Origin: JAPLKB01 sp964532465
GTDB taxonomy: Bacteria > Desulfobacterota > Syntrophorhabdia > Syntrophorhabdales > Syntrophorhabdaceae
Direction of reading: 5' to 3'
Assembly: GCA_964532465.1 (NCBI GenBank)
Contig: CAZHHX010000001.1
Coordinates: forward strand, 1-64,000
DNA length: 64,000 nucleotides
The notes below the pieces were generated by a model that was given only the letters and a program-made list of their open reading frames with translations, did not search any database and was not told the origin of the DNA. Of this stretch, positions 7,149 through 16,531 are shown one piece after another. Made by a program: the position numbers and the translations under genes. The stretch's first letter is position 1. The number at the start of each line of letters is the position of its first letter.

Positions 7149-9170
7149 TTACAAAATTATCTGAGAGTCTCCCAGGACTTCCTGGACTTTCATTACAAGC
7201 ACAAAAGGGGTAAAGGGCTTTGATATAAAGTGTACATTGCCTTTGAGAATTTCTTCATGCGGTATACGTTCATCGGTATATCCGGACATAAGAATTGCCT
7301 TCATCTGCGGATATTTTACCTTGAGCATTTCCACCAGAACTGTGCCCTGTTTTCCCGGCAGAACCACATCAGTGACAAGAAGGTCAATAGGGCCTTCCCT
7401 TGCTTCAACCCTGGAAATTGCATCATCAACACTAACGGCTGGAATTACAATATATCCTAATCCTTCCAGTACATCAGTTACAAGATTCAATATGCCGGAC
7501 TCATCTTCCACCACTAATATTGTTGCTTTTCCTGATAAAATTAAAGATTCGGCAGGCAGCAAAGGAGTCTCCGTAGTTTTTTTATCCAATGCCAGCGCGG
7601 GAAAACAGATCGTAAAAGTACTCCCCTTTTCTTTCTCGCTGTCTACGGATATGTTGCCGCCGAACTGTTTTACAATGCTGTATACAATTGAAAGGCCTAA
7701 TCCTGTCCCATCCGGTTTAATCATATTAAAGGGTTCAAAAATATGCGCCAATATTGAAGGAAGTATTTCAGTTCCGTTATCGGCAATGGTCAGCACCACA
7801 TATTTTCCGGGGAGTATATCCTTATTTATGCGGCAATACTCGGCATCAAAATGGCGATTGGCGGTTGCTATACTTAAAGTGCCTCCTGCCGGCATGGCAT
7901 CCCGCGCATTTACGGAGAGGTTTAAAATAAGTTGCTCTACCAGTGATGGATCTGCTTTTATCGTGCTGATATGAGGATCGAGGAAGAGATCGTATCGTAT
8001 ATCTTCTCCAAGGAGTCGTTCCAACATCTTTTCCATTTTCAGAATAATATCATTCAAATTAATTTCGCTAAGCTTGACAAGCTGACTGCGACTTAAGGAA
8101 AGAAGCTGCTGGCACAGCTTGAATGCGCGTCCGGATATCTCCTGTATACTTGTGATCTCTTTATAGCCCGGATCATCCGGCTTTATCCGATAAAGAAGTA
8201 TCTCCAGATTCCCCATGATTGTGGTAAGAAGATTGCTGAAATCATGGGCCATACCGCCGGCCAGTCTTCCCACAGCTTCGATCTTTTGTGATTGAATCAA
8301 CTGGACTTCAAGCCTCTTCCGTTTTGTTATATCTTCAATAGTGCCCTCATAATAAAGAACATTTCCTTTTTTATCCCGAATTGCCCGGGCATTTATCGAT
8401 ACCCAGTTTATGCTCCCGTCTTTTCTATACATCTGAGCTTCAAAATTGTAAACCAGGCTGCGTTCTCTGATCGAACGCAGAAATTCAATACGACGTTCCG
8501 GATCTACAAAAAGATGTGAAGCTATTTCAATAACGGTAGCAATTAAATCTTCAGGTGAACTATACCCTAATATACGGGCCAGGGCATTATTCACATTAAG
8601 GAAGTGCCCTTCAGGGTTTGTTTGAAAAACACCTTCTATTACGTTTTCATATGTGATGCGATATTTTTTCTCAAGTTGTTTTAATGCTTTTTCCGCGCTC
8701 TTCCGTCCCGAAACGTCCATGGAGAACATGGAAACCTTTGACGCCTGTCCCCGGTCATCAAAGGCCGGGTAGAGGTAGTTGTCGTAATGCTTGCCGTTAT
8801 GGGTAAATTCAAAATGAACCTCATTGCCTGTAAAAAAAACTTCATCGATATGTTTCTTTATTTTATCAGAAGCCTCCCGTGTAAAAAGACTGCAAATCTG
8901 TACGCCCGCAAGTTCGTCCCTGCTCATATTCAGTCTTATGGCGGCCGCTTCGTTTGCCAGGATTATATTTTCCTGAGTATCTATGAGAAAAACAGCCTCA
9001 GGGTTTGAATTGAGCAAAATATGCTCAAGCTCTTCATATTTTGCCTTCTCCTCTTCCAGCTTGCCATATGCCTCCTCTTTCATCTTTAATGTTTCAAGAG
9101 AATAGCGCAGCCATCGTAATTCCTTTAGAAGCTCTTCATTGGTTTTTTCTTCATCATTCATGTAATTCAC
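7149..9170 (-). CDS. Hybrid sensor histidine kinase (PAS-PAS-HisKA-HATPase-REC)
   Basis: A 673-aa soluble kinase. An N-terminal coiled coil (1-50) is followed by two PAS domains (about 50-160 and 165-290, the second with the PAC end YEGTIEDITKRKR). The dimerisation/phospho-acceptor box is GRLAGGMAHDFSNLL. An ATPase domain has the N-box LNLSVNARDAM and G-box DGTGLGLSIVYSIVKQFGG. A C-terminal receiver domain (about 550-670) has VVEDE, phospho-acceptor in LLVTDVVLPG, and the K of SKPF. There are no membrane segments, so it senses a cytoplasmic signal. No response-regulator gene is adjacent; the output partner is unknown. Confidence 0.92.
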   Translation of the reverse strand: MNYMNDEEKTNEELLKELRWLRYSLETLKMKEEAYGKLEEEKAKYEELEHILLNSNPEAVFLIDTQENIILANEAAAIRLNMSRDELAGVQICSLFTREASDKIKKHIDEVFFTGNEVHFEFTHNGKHYDNYLYPAFDDRGQASKVSMFSMDVSGRKSAEKALKQLEKKYRITYENVIEGVFQTNPEGHFLNVNNALARILGYSSPEDLIATVIEIASHLFVDPERRIEFLRSIRERSLVYNFEAQMYRKDGSINWVSINARAIRDKKGNVLYYEGTIEDITKRKRLEVQLIQSQKIEAVGRLAGGMAHDFSNLLTTIMGNLEILLYRIKPDDPGYKEITSIQEISGRAFKLCQQLLSLSRSQLVKLSEINLNDIILKMEKMLERLLGEDIRYDLFLDPHISTIKADPSLVEQLILNLSVNARDAMPAGGTLSIATANRHFDAEYCRINKDILPGKYVVLTIADNGTEILPSILAHIFEPFNMIKPDGTGLGLSIVYSIVKQFGGNISVDSEKEKGSTFTICFPALALDKKTTETPLLPAESLILSGKATILVVEDESGILNLVTDVLEGLGYIVIPAVSVDDAISRVEAREGPIDLLVTDVVLPGKQGTVLVEMLKVKYPQMKAILMSGYTDERIPHEEILKGNVHFISKPFTPFVLVMKVQEVLGDSQIIL

Positions 9171-9446
9171 CTGAATCTTTCAATTATAGCATACAAGATA
9201 ATAATATGTAATATCTCTCAGGACGGCAAAATATATTCTATTATATTATTATATTTTGCCTGGTCAAGCTGACAATTGGATGTTGAGAGGGGAATGCATT
9301 CTATTATATTAACGATAATAAAACTGATGGCTGTGAATATATATTGATCATTTTAAGGGGGATGCTGAACATCCCCCTTCTGAAGTCTGGACATTTAGGC
9401 ATGTAAATAACAATAGTAGTTAACATACGTACTTAAAATTGTTACA
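9171..9446. other. AT-rich intergenic region
   Basis: Holds two copies of ATTCTATTATATTA (about 9235 and 9298) and a terminator-like hairpin (listed separately). No gene seen. Confidence 0.4.
9355..9379. terminator. Hairpin terminator-like sequence
   Basis: AAGGGGGATG pairs perfectly with CATCCCCCTT around a 5-nt loop and is preceded by TTTT. It sits between the divergently placed kinase gene and the next forward gene. Confidence 0.5.
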
Positions 9447-9791
9447 ATGGCATTACCAACTTTATTGGAGGCTCCGGTATGGGAAAAAGAGATTCGTGAT
9501 ATAATCCTTGTGAGCACGGTTGAATTGCTGGAAGCACAGGTACGGGCGTTAAAGAAGTTACGAGGTTCCAATAAAGTGGATAAGTCACATAAGAAGAGTA
9601 TGTCCCAATCAGGTATTGTCTTTAGCATACTTACCGAGGCTGGAAGACCGCGGGGTACCCGCTTGCGGGTCATGGACATACCCGGATATGCCGTTGCCCG
9701 TCCAAGTGAAAAAGGTAAACAAACAAGAACCGGAACAATACAATATAAACTTTTGACAATACCACCATATAATCAAGGAGGCAACCATTGA
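9447..9791 (+). pseudogene. Probable truncated gene with start of a winged-helix domain
   Basis: The open frame is 114 codons. The first 75 residues look protein-like: two helices, a basic linker DKSHKKSMSQSG, then SILTEAGRP, which resembles the opening of a winged-helix domain where a histidine and helix would follow. Instead the frame runs through the repeated leader of the yjbQ gene and ends with TGA overlapping the TTG start of that gene by four bases. I read it as the N-terminal remnant of a longer gene; coding status is uncertain. Confidence 0.35.
9709..9782 (+). repeat. Shared leader sequence (copy 3)
   Basis: Closely matches 4233-4310: AAAGGTAAACAAA, GGAACAATACAATA and AAACTTTTGACAA, then AAGGAGGC before the start codon of yjbQ. 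Confidence 0.55.
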
Positions 9792-10204
9792 AAAGCTACA
9801 GAAAAGAATTGTGGTTTAATGTTCCCGAAAGGCGGGGATTTATAAACATTACAGGACAGGTGGAGGAGTGCGTCCGGGAAAGCGGGATAGCAGAAGGGAT
9901 TGTGCTTGTCAATGCCATGCATATTACAGCATCTGTTTTTATTAATGATGACGAATCCGGCCTTCATCACGATCTTGACCGCTGGCTTGAAGGGTTGGCC
10001 CCCCATGAGCCGGTCTCTCAGTACCGGCATAATGTCGGAGAAGATAATGCAGACGCCCACCTTAAGCGGTCAGTAATGGGAAGAGAAACGGTTGCGGCAA
10101 TCACCAAAGGGAAATTGGACTTCGGACCCTGGGAACAGATTTTTTACGGCGAGTTTGACGGAAGGCGGAAAAAACGGGTGCTTGTCAAGATTATAGGGGA
10201 GTAA
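9788..10204 (+). CDS. yjbQ: YjbQ family (UPF0047) protein
   Basis: Starts with TTG at 9788, 5 bases after AAGGAGG. A 138-aa protein with the family landmarks: NAMHITASVFINDDESGL near residue 43, HHDLDRWLEGLAP, then the conserved NADAHLKRSVMGR and EQIFYGEFDGRR. Family members have been annotated as secondary thiamine-phosphate synthase and are thought to bind metal through the conserved histidines. Length is normal. Its stop codon TAA forms the first bases of the dispersed repeat at 10204. Confidence 0.92.
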   Translation: MKSYRKELWFNVPERRGFINITGQVEECVRESGIAEGIVLVNAMHITASVFINDDESGLHHDLDRWLEGLAPHEPVSQYRHNVGEDNADAHLKRSVMGRETVAAITKGKLDFGPWEQIFYGEFDGRRKKRVLVKIIGE

Positions 10205-10331
10205 TTCCAATTCTAAATCAAGGATGAAATCAAGGCGGCGAGGAAGAAGCGACGTAGGCGTACAATAATAGTACGTCGGAGGAGCCGATGACGAAGCCAA
10301 CGATGATAGCGCCTTGATTTAGAATTGGAAT
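10204..10331. repeat. 128-bp MITE-like element, copy 1
   Basis: Flanked by perfect 20-bp inverted ends starting ATTCCAATTCTAAATC. The inside is conserved with copy 2 (19515-19641), including GACGTAGGCGTAC, AGTACGTCG, and GATGACGAAGCCAACGATGATAGCG. It encodes nothing. Symmetric ends and dispersal suggest a small non-autonomous mobile element; no clear target-site duplication is visible. Confidence 0.8.
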
Positions 10332-10390
10332 AAAAGCAATCAGAAAGTTTCAAAAATGCAATTGATCTAAAGCAAGGAGGAAATAGCCCC

Positions 10391-10864
10391 ATGTGGAACT
10401 GGAAGCTGATGCATGAAGACGAAAATATTATTTGCTACTGTGATATAGACAGTATAAACGATCCCGTAGAGGATGAGGACGGTTGTTACAGTTCAGTAGA
10501 GTGCTATCAGGCGATACCGAAGAGAGTTGCGGCCTGGATGTCATTTATTTTTAAAAATAAGGAAGCAATCAGGCAATATATCGAAGAGAGGGGAAAAGCA
10601 GGTCTTTCTGTGGAAGGCTATGAGGATTTCAACAACATTCTTTGCCTTGTTGAGATAGATTCGGAAAAAATGTTGTATAGAGTAATTCCTGCCATAGATT
10701 ATGATGACAAAAGCAACGAATTGAGCCAGTCAACAGTGCTGGACATTGAAGAACAGTCCCTGCTTAAAGGCATGAAAGGCGACTGGTCCCCCATACAGCA
10801 GAGAAAAACGCATAAGTCTATACACGCTCTCTTTAAATTTGTATACACTAATCATCGCGCATGA
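10391..10864 (+). CDS. Hypothetical protein, 157 aa
   Basis: Starts at ATG 10391 with AAGGAGG 10-16 bases upstream. Sequence begins MWNWKLMHEDENIICYCDIDSI and contains no signal peptide or membrane segment. The opening W-K-L-x(6)-I-x-C-Y-x-D resembles the small secreted/adhesin-E-like domain found in many proteobacteria (strand, tyrosine, aspartate), but this is only a resemblance. It ends convergently over the last 17 bp of the cyclase gene. Real by codon pattern and start signal; function unknown. Confidence 0.7.
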   Translation: MWNWKLMHEDENIICYCDIDSINDPVEDEDGCYSSVECYQAIPKRVAAWMSFIFKNKEAIRQYIEERGKAGLSVEGYEDFNNILCLVEIDSEKMLYRVIPAIDYDDKSNELSQSTVLDIEEQSLLKGMKGDWSPIQQRKTHKSIHALFKFVYTNHRA

Positions 10865-13517
10865 TTTTCTTGATTGTGAAGAAAAGCGATATGCATATGC
10901 TTGTAATGCTGCCGACGATTAAAAAGTTTTTTTGATAAAACCATACCCCGTTGGCCCCGATAGCATCCATTCTTGTCAGGGCGGGTATAATAGCCGGAAC
11001 AGCAAATATTCCTGTTATAAGCACTATAGAGAGAAGAATAGCGCTTTTCTTCAGGAAACCGACAAAACTGATTAAAAATTGCTGGAGGATATCGAGTTTT
11101 TTAAGGGTAAACTCCATATTGCTTAACTCAAGGTAAAGTGCTTCACAAGATGTTTCATATTCATTAATCTGCTCCCCTGAGGCCAAGACGATATAACCCT
11201 GGGCATGATCAATTTTTTGTTTGATATGCGTTAACTGATTCCGGCAATCATTGATAAATCTTGGGTAACGATACTTTTTGATAAACTTCATATGTTCTTC
11301 TACCCGTCCGTTCATTTGATAAAGCCGTTCGGAAAGGGTTTTTTTCAGTTCTACCATACGATTGTTACAGATCGAGATAATAGAATCACCATAGAAAATA
11401 ACATCCAGATAACTGAAGTAACTATCTGATTCAAGAATATTTCTTGCCTTCAGCAAAAGCGATTGTGTTTCCGCGATCCCATGCCCATCCAGCATGTCTT
11501 TTGATTTATTGATTTTTTCCTCGGCTTCCTGCAGAATTGATTTTGCATCTTCCTTTGCTTTATTATAAAGCATGAGCAGTTGAGGATCTATTATATCACT
11601 GTAAGGCGCCAGATCAGGGTCAATTAAAGCATAAACAAAGTACGCCCTGTTGTACTTGATAAGCTTTATAAGCCTCTGAACAGCCGACTTTTCCTTATCT
11701 TCATAAAACCTCAACAAAACATCCTGATATATGGCATCAATGCAGCCGGGATTTTGTAATAAAATATTATTAATCTTTTTCTGGGCATTTCCATAGTCCT
11801 TTTTCAGTATGTTAAGACGGGACAGGAGAAGGAGTAAGAATATTTTCTGGGTGTTTGAGCAGACATAGGGAAGCGCTTCATTGAAATATCGTTCCGCCTG
11901 GGTATAATTATCTTTTTCCATATATAGATACCCCATGGCGCAATATATCCGATAATCTTTGGGATTTTTTTTCATTTCCTCATTGAGGATTGACTCCGTC
12001 CTTTTTATGTCAGAAACACGGAGAGAGTCCTGGGCAAGCCATGCCATGCCGCCATCACTCTCTCCCTTGATTTCCCTTACCTTGTTCCATTCTTCTCCGG
12101 TGGCGTCCCATACAGTCCTGAAAAACCGAAGTTGAAAAATCCTTTTCAGTTCAAAGAAGGCAAGATGCGCCAAGGCGATAGATTTATTGGAGTACTTATC
12201 GTCACTACAGGCAGAGATGTTAAAATCAACCCCTTCAGAGATGAGGTATTTAAAAAAAACTTCGTTTATTTCCTCAATAGAGAGATATCCCAATCCTTCC
12301 AGGGCGTGGGTAATCTCAGGCAATGCTTTTGAGGGACAGTCAACAGGCAGGTGGCCTTTACTTCCACAGTAATAACAGTGCGGAAGTTCTCCCAATACAA
12401 TCTTCTGCTTATACAGAAACAGCGGGGAATGACTTTTCTGTCCTTTCTCATCATGAAGAACCTTATAAAAAACGCGGCCTGACAATCTTTTCAGCATTGA
12501 AGTTGCCGGAATATCCATATATTTTTTGATTAATACGTAAGCATCGGATGAAATATAAATTTCCCCCGGGTTAATATCCTCCCAATTGTCATCCACAATT
12601 TGATTCCACAATTTATCTTCCGTGAAAAAGGAACTGGTATCAATAATCATTTGAACAGGAATAAGAGCGTCCCTATTTTTTTGTGAAAATGCTTTTTTTA
12701 AGAATTGCCATATCTTTTCCGCCGCAATAAAAGCAAATGAGCTTTCTTTCACAGTTAACATGAATGATTTGTCTGAAAAAATCTGCTCTTTTTTCTCCTC
12801 CTGTTTCCATAAATTTTCTTTTGCCTGAATCATGCCGTCCCATATCCTGTCAAAATCACCTTCACATAATTTCCAAAGGGGCCGCACATAGAGCATGGTA
12901 TCTATTGCAGGGTTAAGCTCAATAGCTGTGTCCCAGACGACTTTGTAGGCAATGAGGCCGTTCGGCATTTTTGTTTTATTCCAGTTGTTTACTAATTCAA
13001 AATGAACTAAGGGCATATGCTTAGTAAGCTCATAAATTTCCTGAGTTACATAAATCTCGCCGCCGTTAGACAAATTTGTCACCTTGGAAGCAACATTAAC
13101 AACATCCCCGAAAATATCTTTTTCTTCTACGATTACATTTCCGTAATGTATGCCGATTCTCACATGCACCCGGTCCTGCATACTTCTTTCATTGTTGTAT
13201 GTGGAGAATTGCTGCTGCATCCTTATTGCTGCCTTGAATGCTTCCCGGGGACTGACAAAAGAAGCCATAACGGAATCGCCCAAGGCCTTGATAAGTTTTC
13301 CGCCGTATTCATTAATTATTGGTGTGGCAATCTCATAGTGTTCCTGAAACATTGTCCTGCCGGCTTTGTCCCCGTATTTCTTAAAATAATCTGTTGAACC
13401 GACCATATCTGTAAAAAGGACGGCTATACTTTTTATCGGTTCATCAGGATACAGGTCTATTAATGAAGGCAAATCCACATGAAAGGTTTTTTCTCTTGGA
13501 GGCGCATATAAATCCAT
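10848..13517 (-). CDS. Class III adenylate/guanylate cyclase with zinc knuckle and TPR region
   Basis: An 889-aa protein. Residues 28-200 form the cyclase domain: metal-binding aspartates in FTDMVGSTDYF (D37) and KALGDSVMASF (D81), and VRIGIHYGNVI plus FGDVVNVASKV. Residues 381-394 read C-YY-C-GSKG-H-LPVD-C, an exact CX2CX4HX4C zinc knuckle, which is rare in bacteria. A TPR-like region (about 500-640: DYRIYCAMGYLYMEKDNYTQA) and a coiled coil follow, and two C-terminal membrane helices (about 825-845 and 862-882) anchor it. It probably makes cAMP or cGMP at the membrane; the knuckle may bind nucleic acid or protein. Confidence 0.85.
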   Translation of the reverse strand: MDLYAPPREKTFHVDLPSLIDLYPDEPIKSIAVLFTDMVGSTDYFKKYGDKAGRTMFQEHYEIATPIINEYGGKLIKALGDSVMASFVSPREAFKAAIRMQQQFSTYNNERSMQDRVHVRIGIHYGNVIVEEKDIFGDVVNVASKVTNLSNGGEIYVTQEIYELTKHMPLVHFELVNNWNKTKMPNGLIAYKVVWDTAIELNPAIDTMLYVRPLWKLCEGDFDRIWDGMIQAKENLWKQEEKKEQIFSDKSFMLTVKESSFAFIAAEKIWQFLKKAFSQKNRDALIPVQMIIDTSSFFTEDKLWNQIVDDNWEDINPGEIYISSDAYVLIKKYMDIPATSMLKRLSGRVFYKVLHDEKGQKSHSPLFLYKQKIVLGELPHCYYCGSKGHLPVDCPSKALPEITHALEGLGYLSIEEINEVFFKYLISEGVDFNISACSDDKYSNKSIALAHLAFFELKRIFQLRFFRTVWDATGEEWNKVREIKGESDGGMAWLAQDSLRVSDIKRTESILNEEMKKNPKDYRIYCAMGYLYMEKDNYTQAERYFNEALPYVCSNTQKIFLLLLLSRLNILKKDYGNAQKKINNILLQNPGCIDAIYQDVLLRFYEDKEKSAVQRLIKLIKYNRAYFVYALIDPDLAPYSDIIDPQLLMLYNKAKEDAKSILQEAEEKINKSKDMLDGHGIAETQSLLLKARNILESDSYFSYLDVIFYGDSIISICNNRMVELKKTLSERLYQMNGRVEEHMKFIKKYRYPRFINDCRNQLTHIKQKIDHAQGYIVLASGEQINEYETSCEALYLELSNMEFTLKKLDILQQFLISFVGFLKKSAILLSIVLITGIFAVPAIIPALTRMDAIGANGVWFYQKNFLIVGSITSICISLFFTIKKIMRDD

Positions 13518-13621
13518 ATTTATCCATAAGTATTATCGGCATATTTCCTGCCGGCTTTAATGAAATTCAAGGGGAATCAAATATATTCCTATTTACGGCG
13601 CATTATGATATAGATAAAATC

Positions 13622-14752
13622 ATGTCGCAGGAAGGTTTTAACTCCTCTTACCGGCAAGGAAGGGACGGTGAAGCATCTGTTTCCTTATCAGGTCGCATAT
13701 CAATAGACAGTATCGGCAAAATACTGCATGAGATCACACCCTTTTTTAATGAAAAGCTTCCTTCGAAGCTTGCCATAGACCTCTCGCGTGTCGATTACCT
13801 GGATAGTTCAGGCGCGCTTATGCTTATAGAGATAGAAGAGCGGGCTAAGGCAAAATCGATACCCTTTGAGCTTGTCAATGTATCCGATAAAATAAAGGAG
13901 ATGCTGTCCCTGATCAACCGCGATGTCTTGAGGGCAACATCGCTTATAACCGATAAGAGAACAACAAACATCGTCGAAAAAATCGGCGAAGAAAGCATTC
14001 TTTTTTGTAATGATATCAAGGAGGTAATAGCATTCGGCGGCGAGCTTTTTTTGGAAATCATATATTCCATTCTTCATCCCTCTTCAGTGAGATGGGGTGA
14101 TGTAATACTCTACATGAAGAAGGTGGGCGTTGACGGCCTCCCCATAATAGGGCTTATAAGCTTTCTGCTCGGCCTTATTCTCGCTTTTATGTCCGCTCTT
14201 CAGCTCAAACAGTTCGGCGCCAATATATATGTACCTGCCCTTTTGAGCATTGCAATGGTGCGGGAGCTTGGCCCCATAATGACGGCAATAATCGTAGCAG
14301 GCAGGTCAGGTTCTGCTTTTGCCGCGGAGATCGGCACCATGAAAGTGAACGAAGAGGTGGACGCCCTCATTATAATGGGCTTTAACCCTACAAGATTCCT
14401 TGCTATACCAAAGATTTTTGCCTCTATTGTCGTTGTCCCCTTCCTTACCATGTTTGCAGACGTTTTTGCCGTTGCCGGCGGCTTGCTCATCGGAATTATG
14501 GTGCTTGATCTTACGGTCTATACATATATACAGCAGACAATAAAAGCGATAGATATGTTTAATATTGTTATGAGCGTTATCAAGTCTATGGTTCTTGCAA
14601 TGCTTATAGCAGGCATTGGCTGTCAGAGAGGGTTTACCGTGAGAGGCGGCGCTCAGGATGTAGGGAATGCCACAACCTCGGCAGTTGTGGCAGGGCTGTT
14701 TCTTATAATTGTGGTTGATTCTATTTTTGCAATATTGCTGAATTACATATGA
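13622..14752 (+). CDS. mlaE: MlaE-type lipid ABC transporter permease with N-terminal STAS domain
   Basis: The best start is ATG at 13622, beyond the divergently oriented cyclase gene, although its ribosome site is weak. Residues 15-110 are a STAS domain (IDLSRVDYLDSSGALMLIEIEE), followed by an MlaE permease with five or so membrane helices and the family signature around VRELGPIMTAIIVAGRSGSAFAAEIGTM. It forms the inner-membrane channel of an MCE/Mla phospholipid transporter that maintains outer-membrane asymmetry. The stop overlaps the ATPase start by ATGA. STAS fusion to MlaE, instead of a separate MlaB, is common in deltaproteobacteria. Confidence 0.9.
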   Translation: MSQEGFNSSYRQGRDGEASVSLSGRISIDSIGKILHEITPFFNEKLPSKLAIDLSRVDYLDSSGALMLIEIEERAKAKSIPFELVNVSDKIKEMLSLINRDVLRATSLITDKRTTNIVEKIGEESILFCNDIKEVIAFGGELFLEIIYSILHPSSVRWGDVILYMKKVGVDGLPIIGLISFLLGLILAFMSALQLKQFGANIYVPALLSIAMVRELGPIMTAIIVAGRSGSAFAAEIGTMKVNEEVDALIIMGFNPTRFLAIPKIFASIVVVPFLTMFADVFAVAGGLLIGIMVLDLTVYTYIQQTIKAIDMFNIVMSVIKSMVLAMLIAGIGCQRGFTVRGGAQDVGNATTSAVVAGLFLIIVVDSIFAILLNYI

Positions 14753-15579
14753 TACCGGATATAAACACACAGAACTCAGGGCACGACAGCCGCGATACAG
14801 GAGCTGGAATTCCAGCGCCGGAACCGATAATACGGGTTGAACATCTCAAGGCAGGTTTCGGGACAAACACTATCCTTGAAGATGTAAGTTTTGAGGTTTC
14901 CAGGGGTGAAATATTCATTATTCTGGGCGGGAGCGGATGCGGAAAGTCAACGCTGCTGAAACACATGATAGGGCTGCACGAACCCCTTTCAGGAAGAGTT
15001 CTTATCAATGGAATTGACATAACCGTTGCCGAAGACAGGGAGATGACGCGACTGAGAAAAGAAACAGGGGTTTTATTTCAATCGAGCGCCCTTTTCGGTT
15101 CTATGACGCTCTATGAGAACGTAGCGCTGCCGCTGCAGGAACTTGCGCATCATATTCCTCGTGAAATTATAGATCTTATCGTCAGGATGAAACTCGGCAT
15201 GGTGGGACTTGAAGGATATGAAAATCACCTCCCGTCGGAATTATCAGGAGGCATGAAGAAGAGGGCCGGAATCGCGAGGGCCATGGCATTAGACCCCACC
15301 GTACTTTTTTTTGACGAACCTTCTGCCGGACTCGACCCTGTCACCTCTGCCGAGCTTGACATGCTGATAAAGAATATCAATAAAGGAATCGGCACAACAA
15401 TGGTTATTGTAACCCATGAACTTGAATCTATTTTTGACATTGCCCACAGAATTATTATGCTTGATAAAAGCAAAAAAGGTATAATAGCAGAAGGCAACCC
15501 CTGGGACCTGAAGGAAAACTCCGCAGATCCAATGGTTAAAAGGTTTTTTAACAGACAGGTGATGGACCATAAAAAATAA
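14749..15579 (+). CDS. mlaF: MlaF-type ABC transporter ATPase
   Basis: A 276-aa ATPase that energises the Mla transporter. Walker A GGSGCGKST (about 62-70), Q-loop in GVLFQSSALFGSMT, signature LSGGMKKRAGIARA, Walker B VLFFDEPSAGLDP and the H-loop VTHE are all present. LSGGM with K-K-R is typical of the MlaF/Ttg2A subfamily. An N-terminal extension of about 25 residues precedes the domain. Overlaps mlaE by 4 bp and is 10 bp from the MCE gene. Confidence 0.93.
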   Translation: MIPDINTQNSGHDSRDTGAGIPAPEPIIRVEHLKAGFGTNTILEDVSFEVSRGEIFIILGGSGCGKSTLLKHMIGLHEPLSGRVLINGIDITVAEDREMTRLRKETGVLFQSSALFGSMTLYENVALPLQELAHHIPREIIDLIVRMKLGMVGLEGYENHLPSELSGGMKKRAGIARAMALDPTVLFFDEPSAGLDPVTSAELDMLIKNINKGIGTTMVIVTHELESIFDIAHRIIMLDKSKKGIIAEGNPWDLKENSADPMVKRFFNRQVMDHKK

Positions 15580-15589
15580 AGGGATGTAA

Positions 15590-16510
15590 ATGGCGACGAA
15601 GAGACCTGTTTTCACAGTCGGTATTTTTATAATTATAAGCGTTATTGTGGGTGTCAGCGCGGTAGTTTGGGTTGGCGCTTCCAAATATTTTCAGAAAGGC
15701 ACTATTTATGTGACATTTTTTGACGAGTCGGTTCAAGGATTGCAGATCGATTCAAAGGTCAAATACCAGGGAGTAGACATCGGCTGGGTGACAAAGATAG
15801 GGGTTGCGCCGGACAATAAACTTGTGGAAGTAACTATGAAGATCAATTTTAAGGGTGATCTGGAGCACAATTCCGTTGCAAAACTTGAAATGGCAGGCAT
15901 AACAGGTATGGTTTTCGTCGGCCTCGAAAGGCTGAAAGCTTCTCAGGTAAAATTAACGCCAAGGATAGACTTCAAGACTGACCACCCTGTAATACCCTCA
16001 ATGCCTTCGGAGATCCAGCAGATATTCACCGGCATACACGCAGTGGTCGAAAAGGCGAAGCAGATTGATTTCAAGGGTATCTCGGACCAGATAAAAGCTA
16101 CTTCAAAAGCCATAGAGACCTTGACAAGCGATAACAAAATGAAAAGTATTATGTCAAGCATGACAAGTATGGCCGTTAATCTGGATAATACATCCAGAAT
16201 GATCGCCGATCTGGTGGATGAAGGCGGCAAAATCGATGATGTTATTGTTGAAGCAAAAAACGCTATTGCTGACGCAAGAAAAGTAATTTCCAGGGTAGAC
16301 GGGGAAATTGAAGCAATGAAAATATCTGAAACCGCAGGAAAGGCAAACCAGTTATTACATAACATGGCAAGAAAAACACAGGTGATATCTTCTGAGATTC
16401 AAGCCACCAGTGAGAATTTAAGGCGCGCTTCCGAGACCCTTGAGAATCTTTTAGACAGATTACATACTGACCCGTCAGATATAATTTTCAGCAATCCGCC
16501 GGGGAAGTAA
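15590..16510 (+). CDS. mlaD: MlaD-type MCE domain protein
   Basis: A 306-aa protein with one N-terminal membrane helix (about 8-30) and an MCE domain (about 38-115, YVTFFDESVQGLQIDSKVKYQGV and IGWVTKIGV). The C-terminal half is predicted coiled coil (long runs of TSDNKMKSIMSSMTSMAVNLD type). It is the periplasmic lipid-binding component that ferries phospholipid between membranes. Ends in PPGK. Translation start ATG at 15590 follows AAAGGGATG. Confidence 0.9.
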   Translation: MATKRPVFTVGIFIIISVIVGVSAVVWVGASKYFQKGTIYVTFFDESVQGLQIDSKVKYQGVDIGWVTKIGVAPDNKLVEVTMKINFKGDLEHNSVAKLEMAGITGMVFVGLERLKASQVKLTPRIDFKTDHPVIPSMPSEIQQIFTGIHAVVEKAKQIDFKGISDQIKATSKAIETLTSDNKMKSIMSSMTSMAVNLDNTSRMIADLVDEGGKIDDVIVEAKNAIADARKVISRVDGEIEAMKISETAGKANQLLHNMARKTQVISSEIQATSENLRRASETLENLLDRLHTDPSDIIFSNPPGK

Positions 16511-16531
16511 GGGGTATGAGAAGGTGAAAGC

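Noticed and set aside
13463..13621. Upstream in-frame extension of mlaE from ATG 13463
   Set aside because: It lies within the oppositely oriented cyclase gene, adds a hydrophobic stretch unlike MlaE/STAS proteins, and has no ribosome-binding site.
14306..14770. Minus-strand frame opposite mlaE
   Set aside because: Shadow frame of a well-supported coding region; no start signal or domain.
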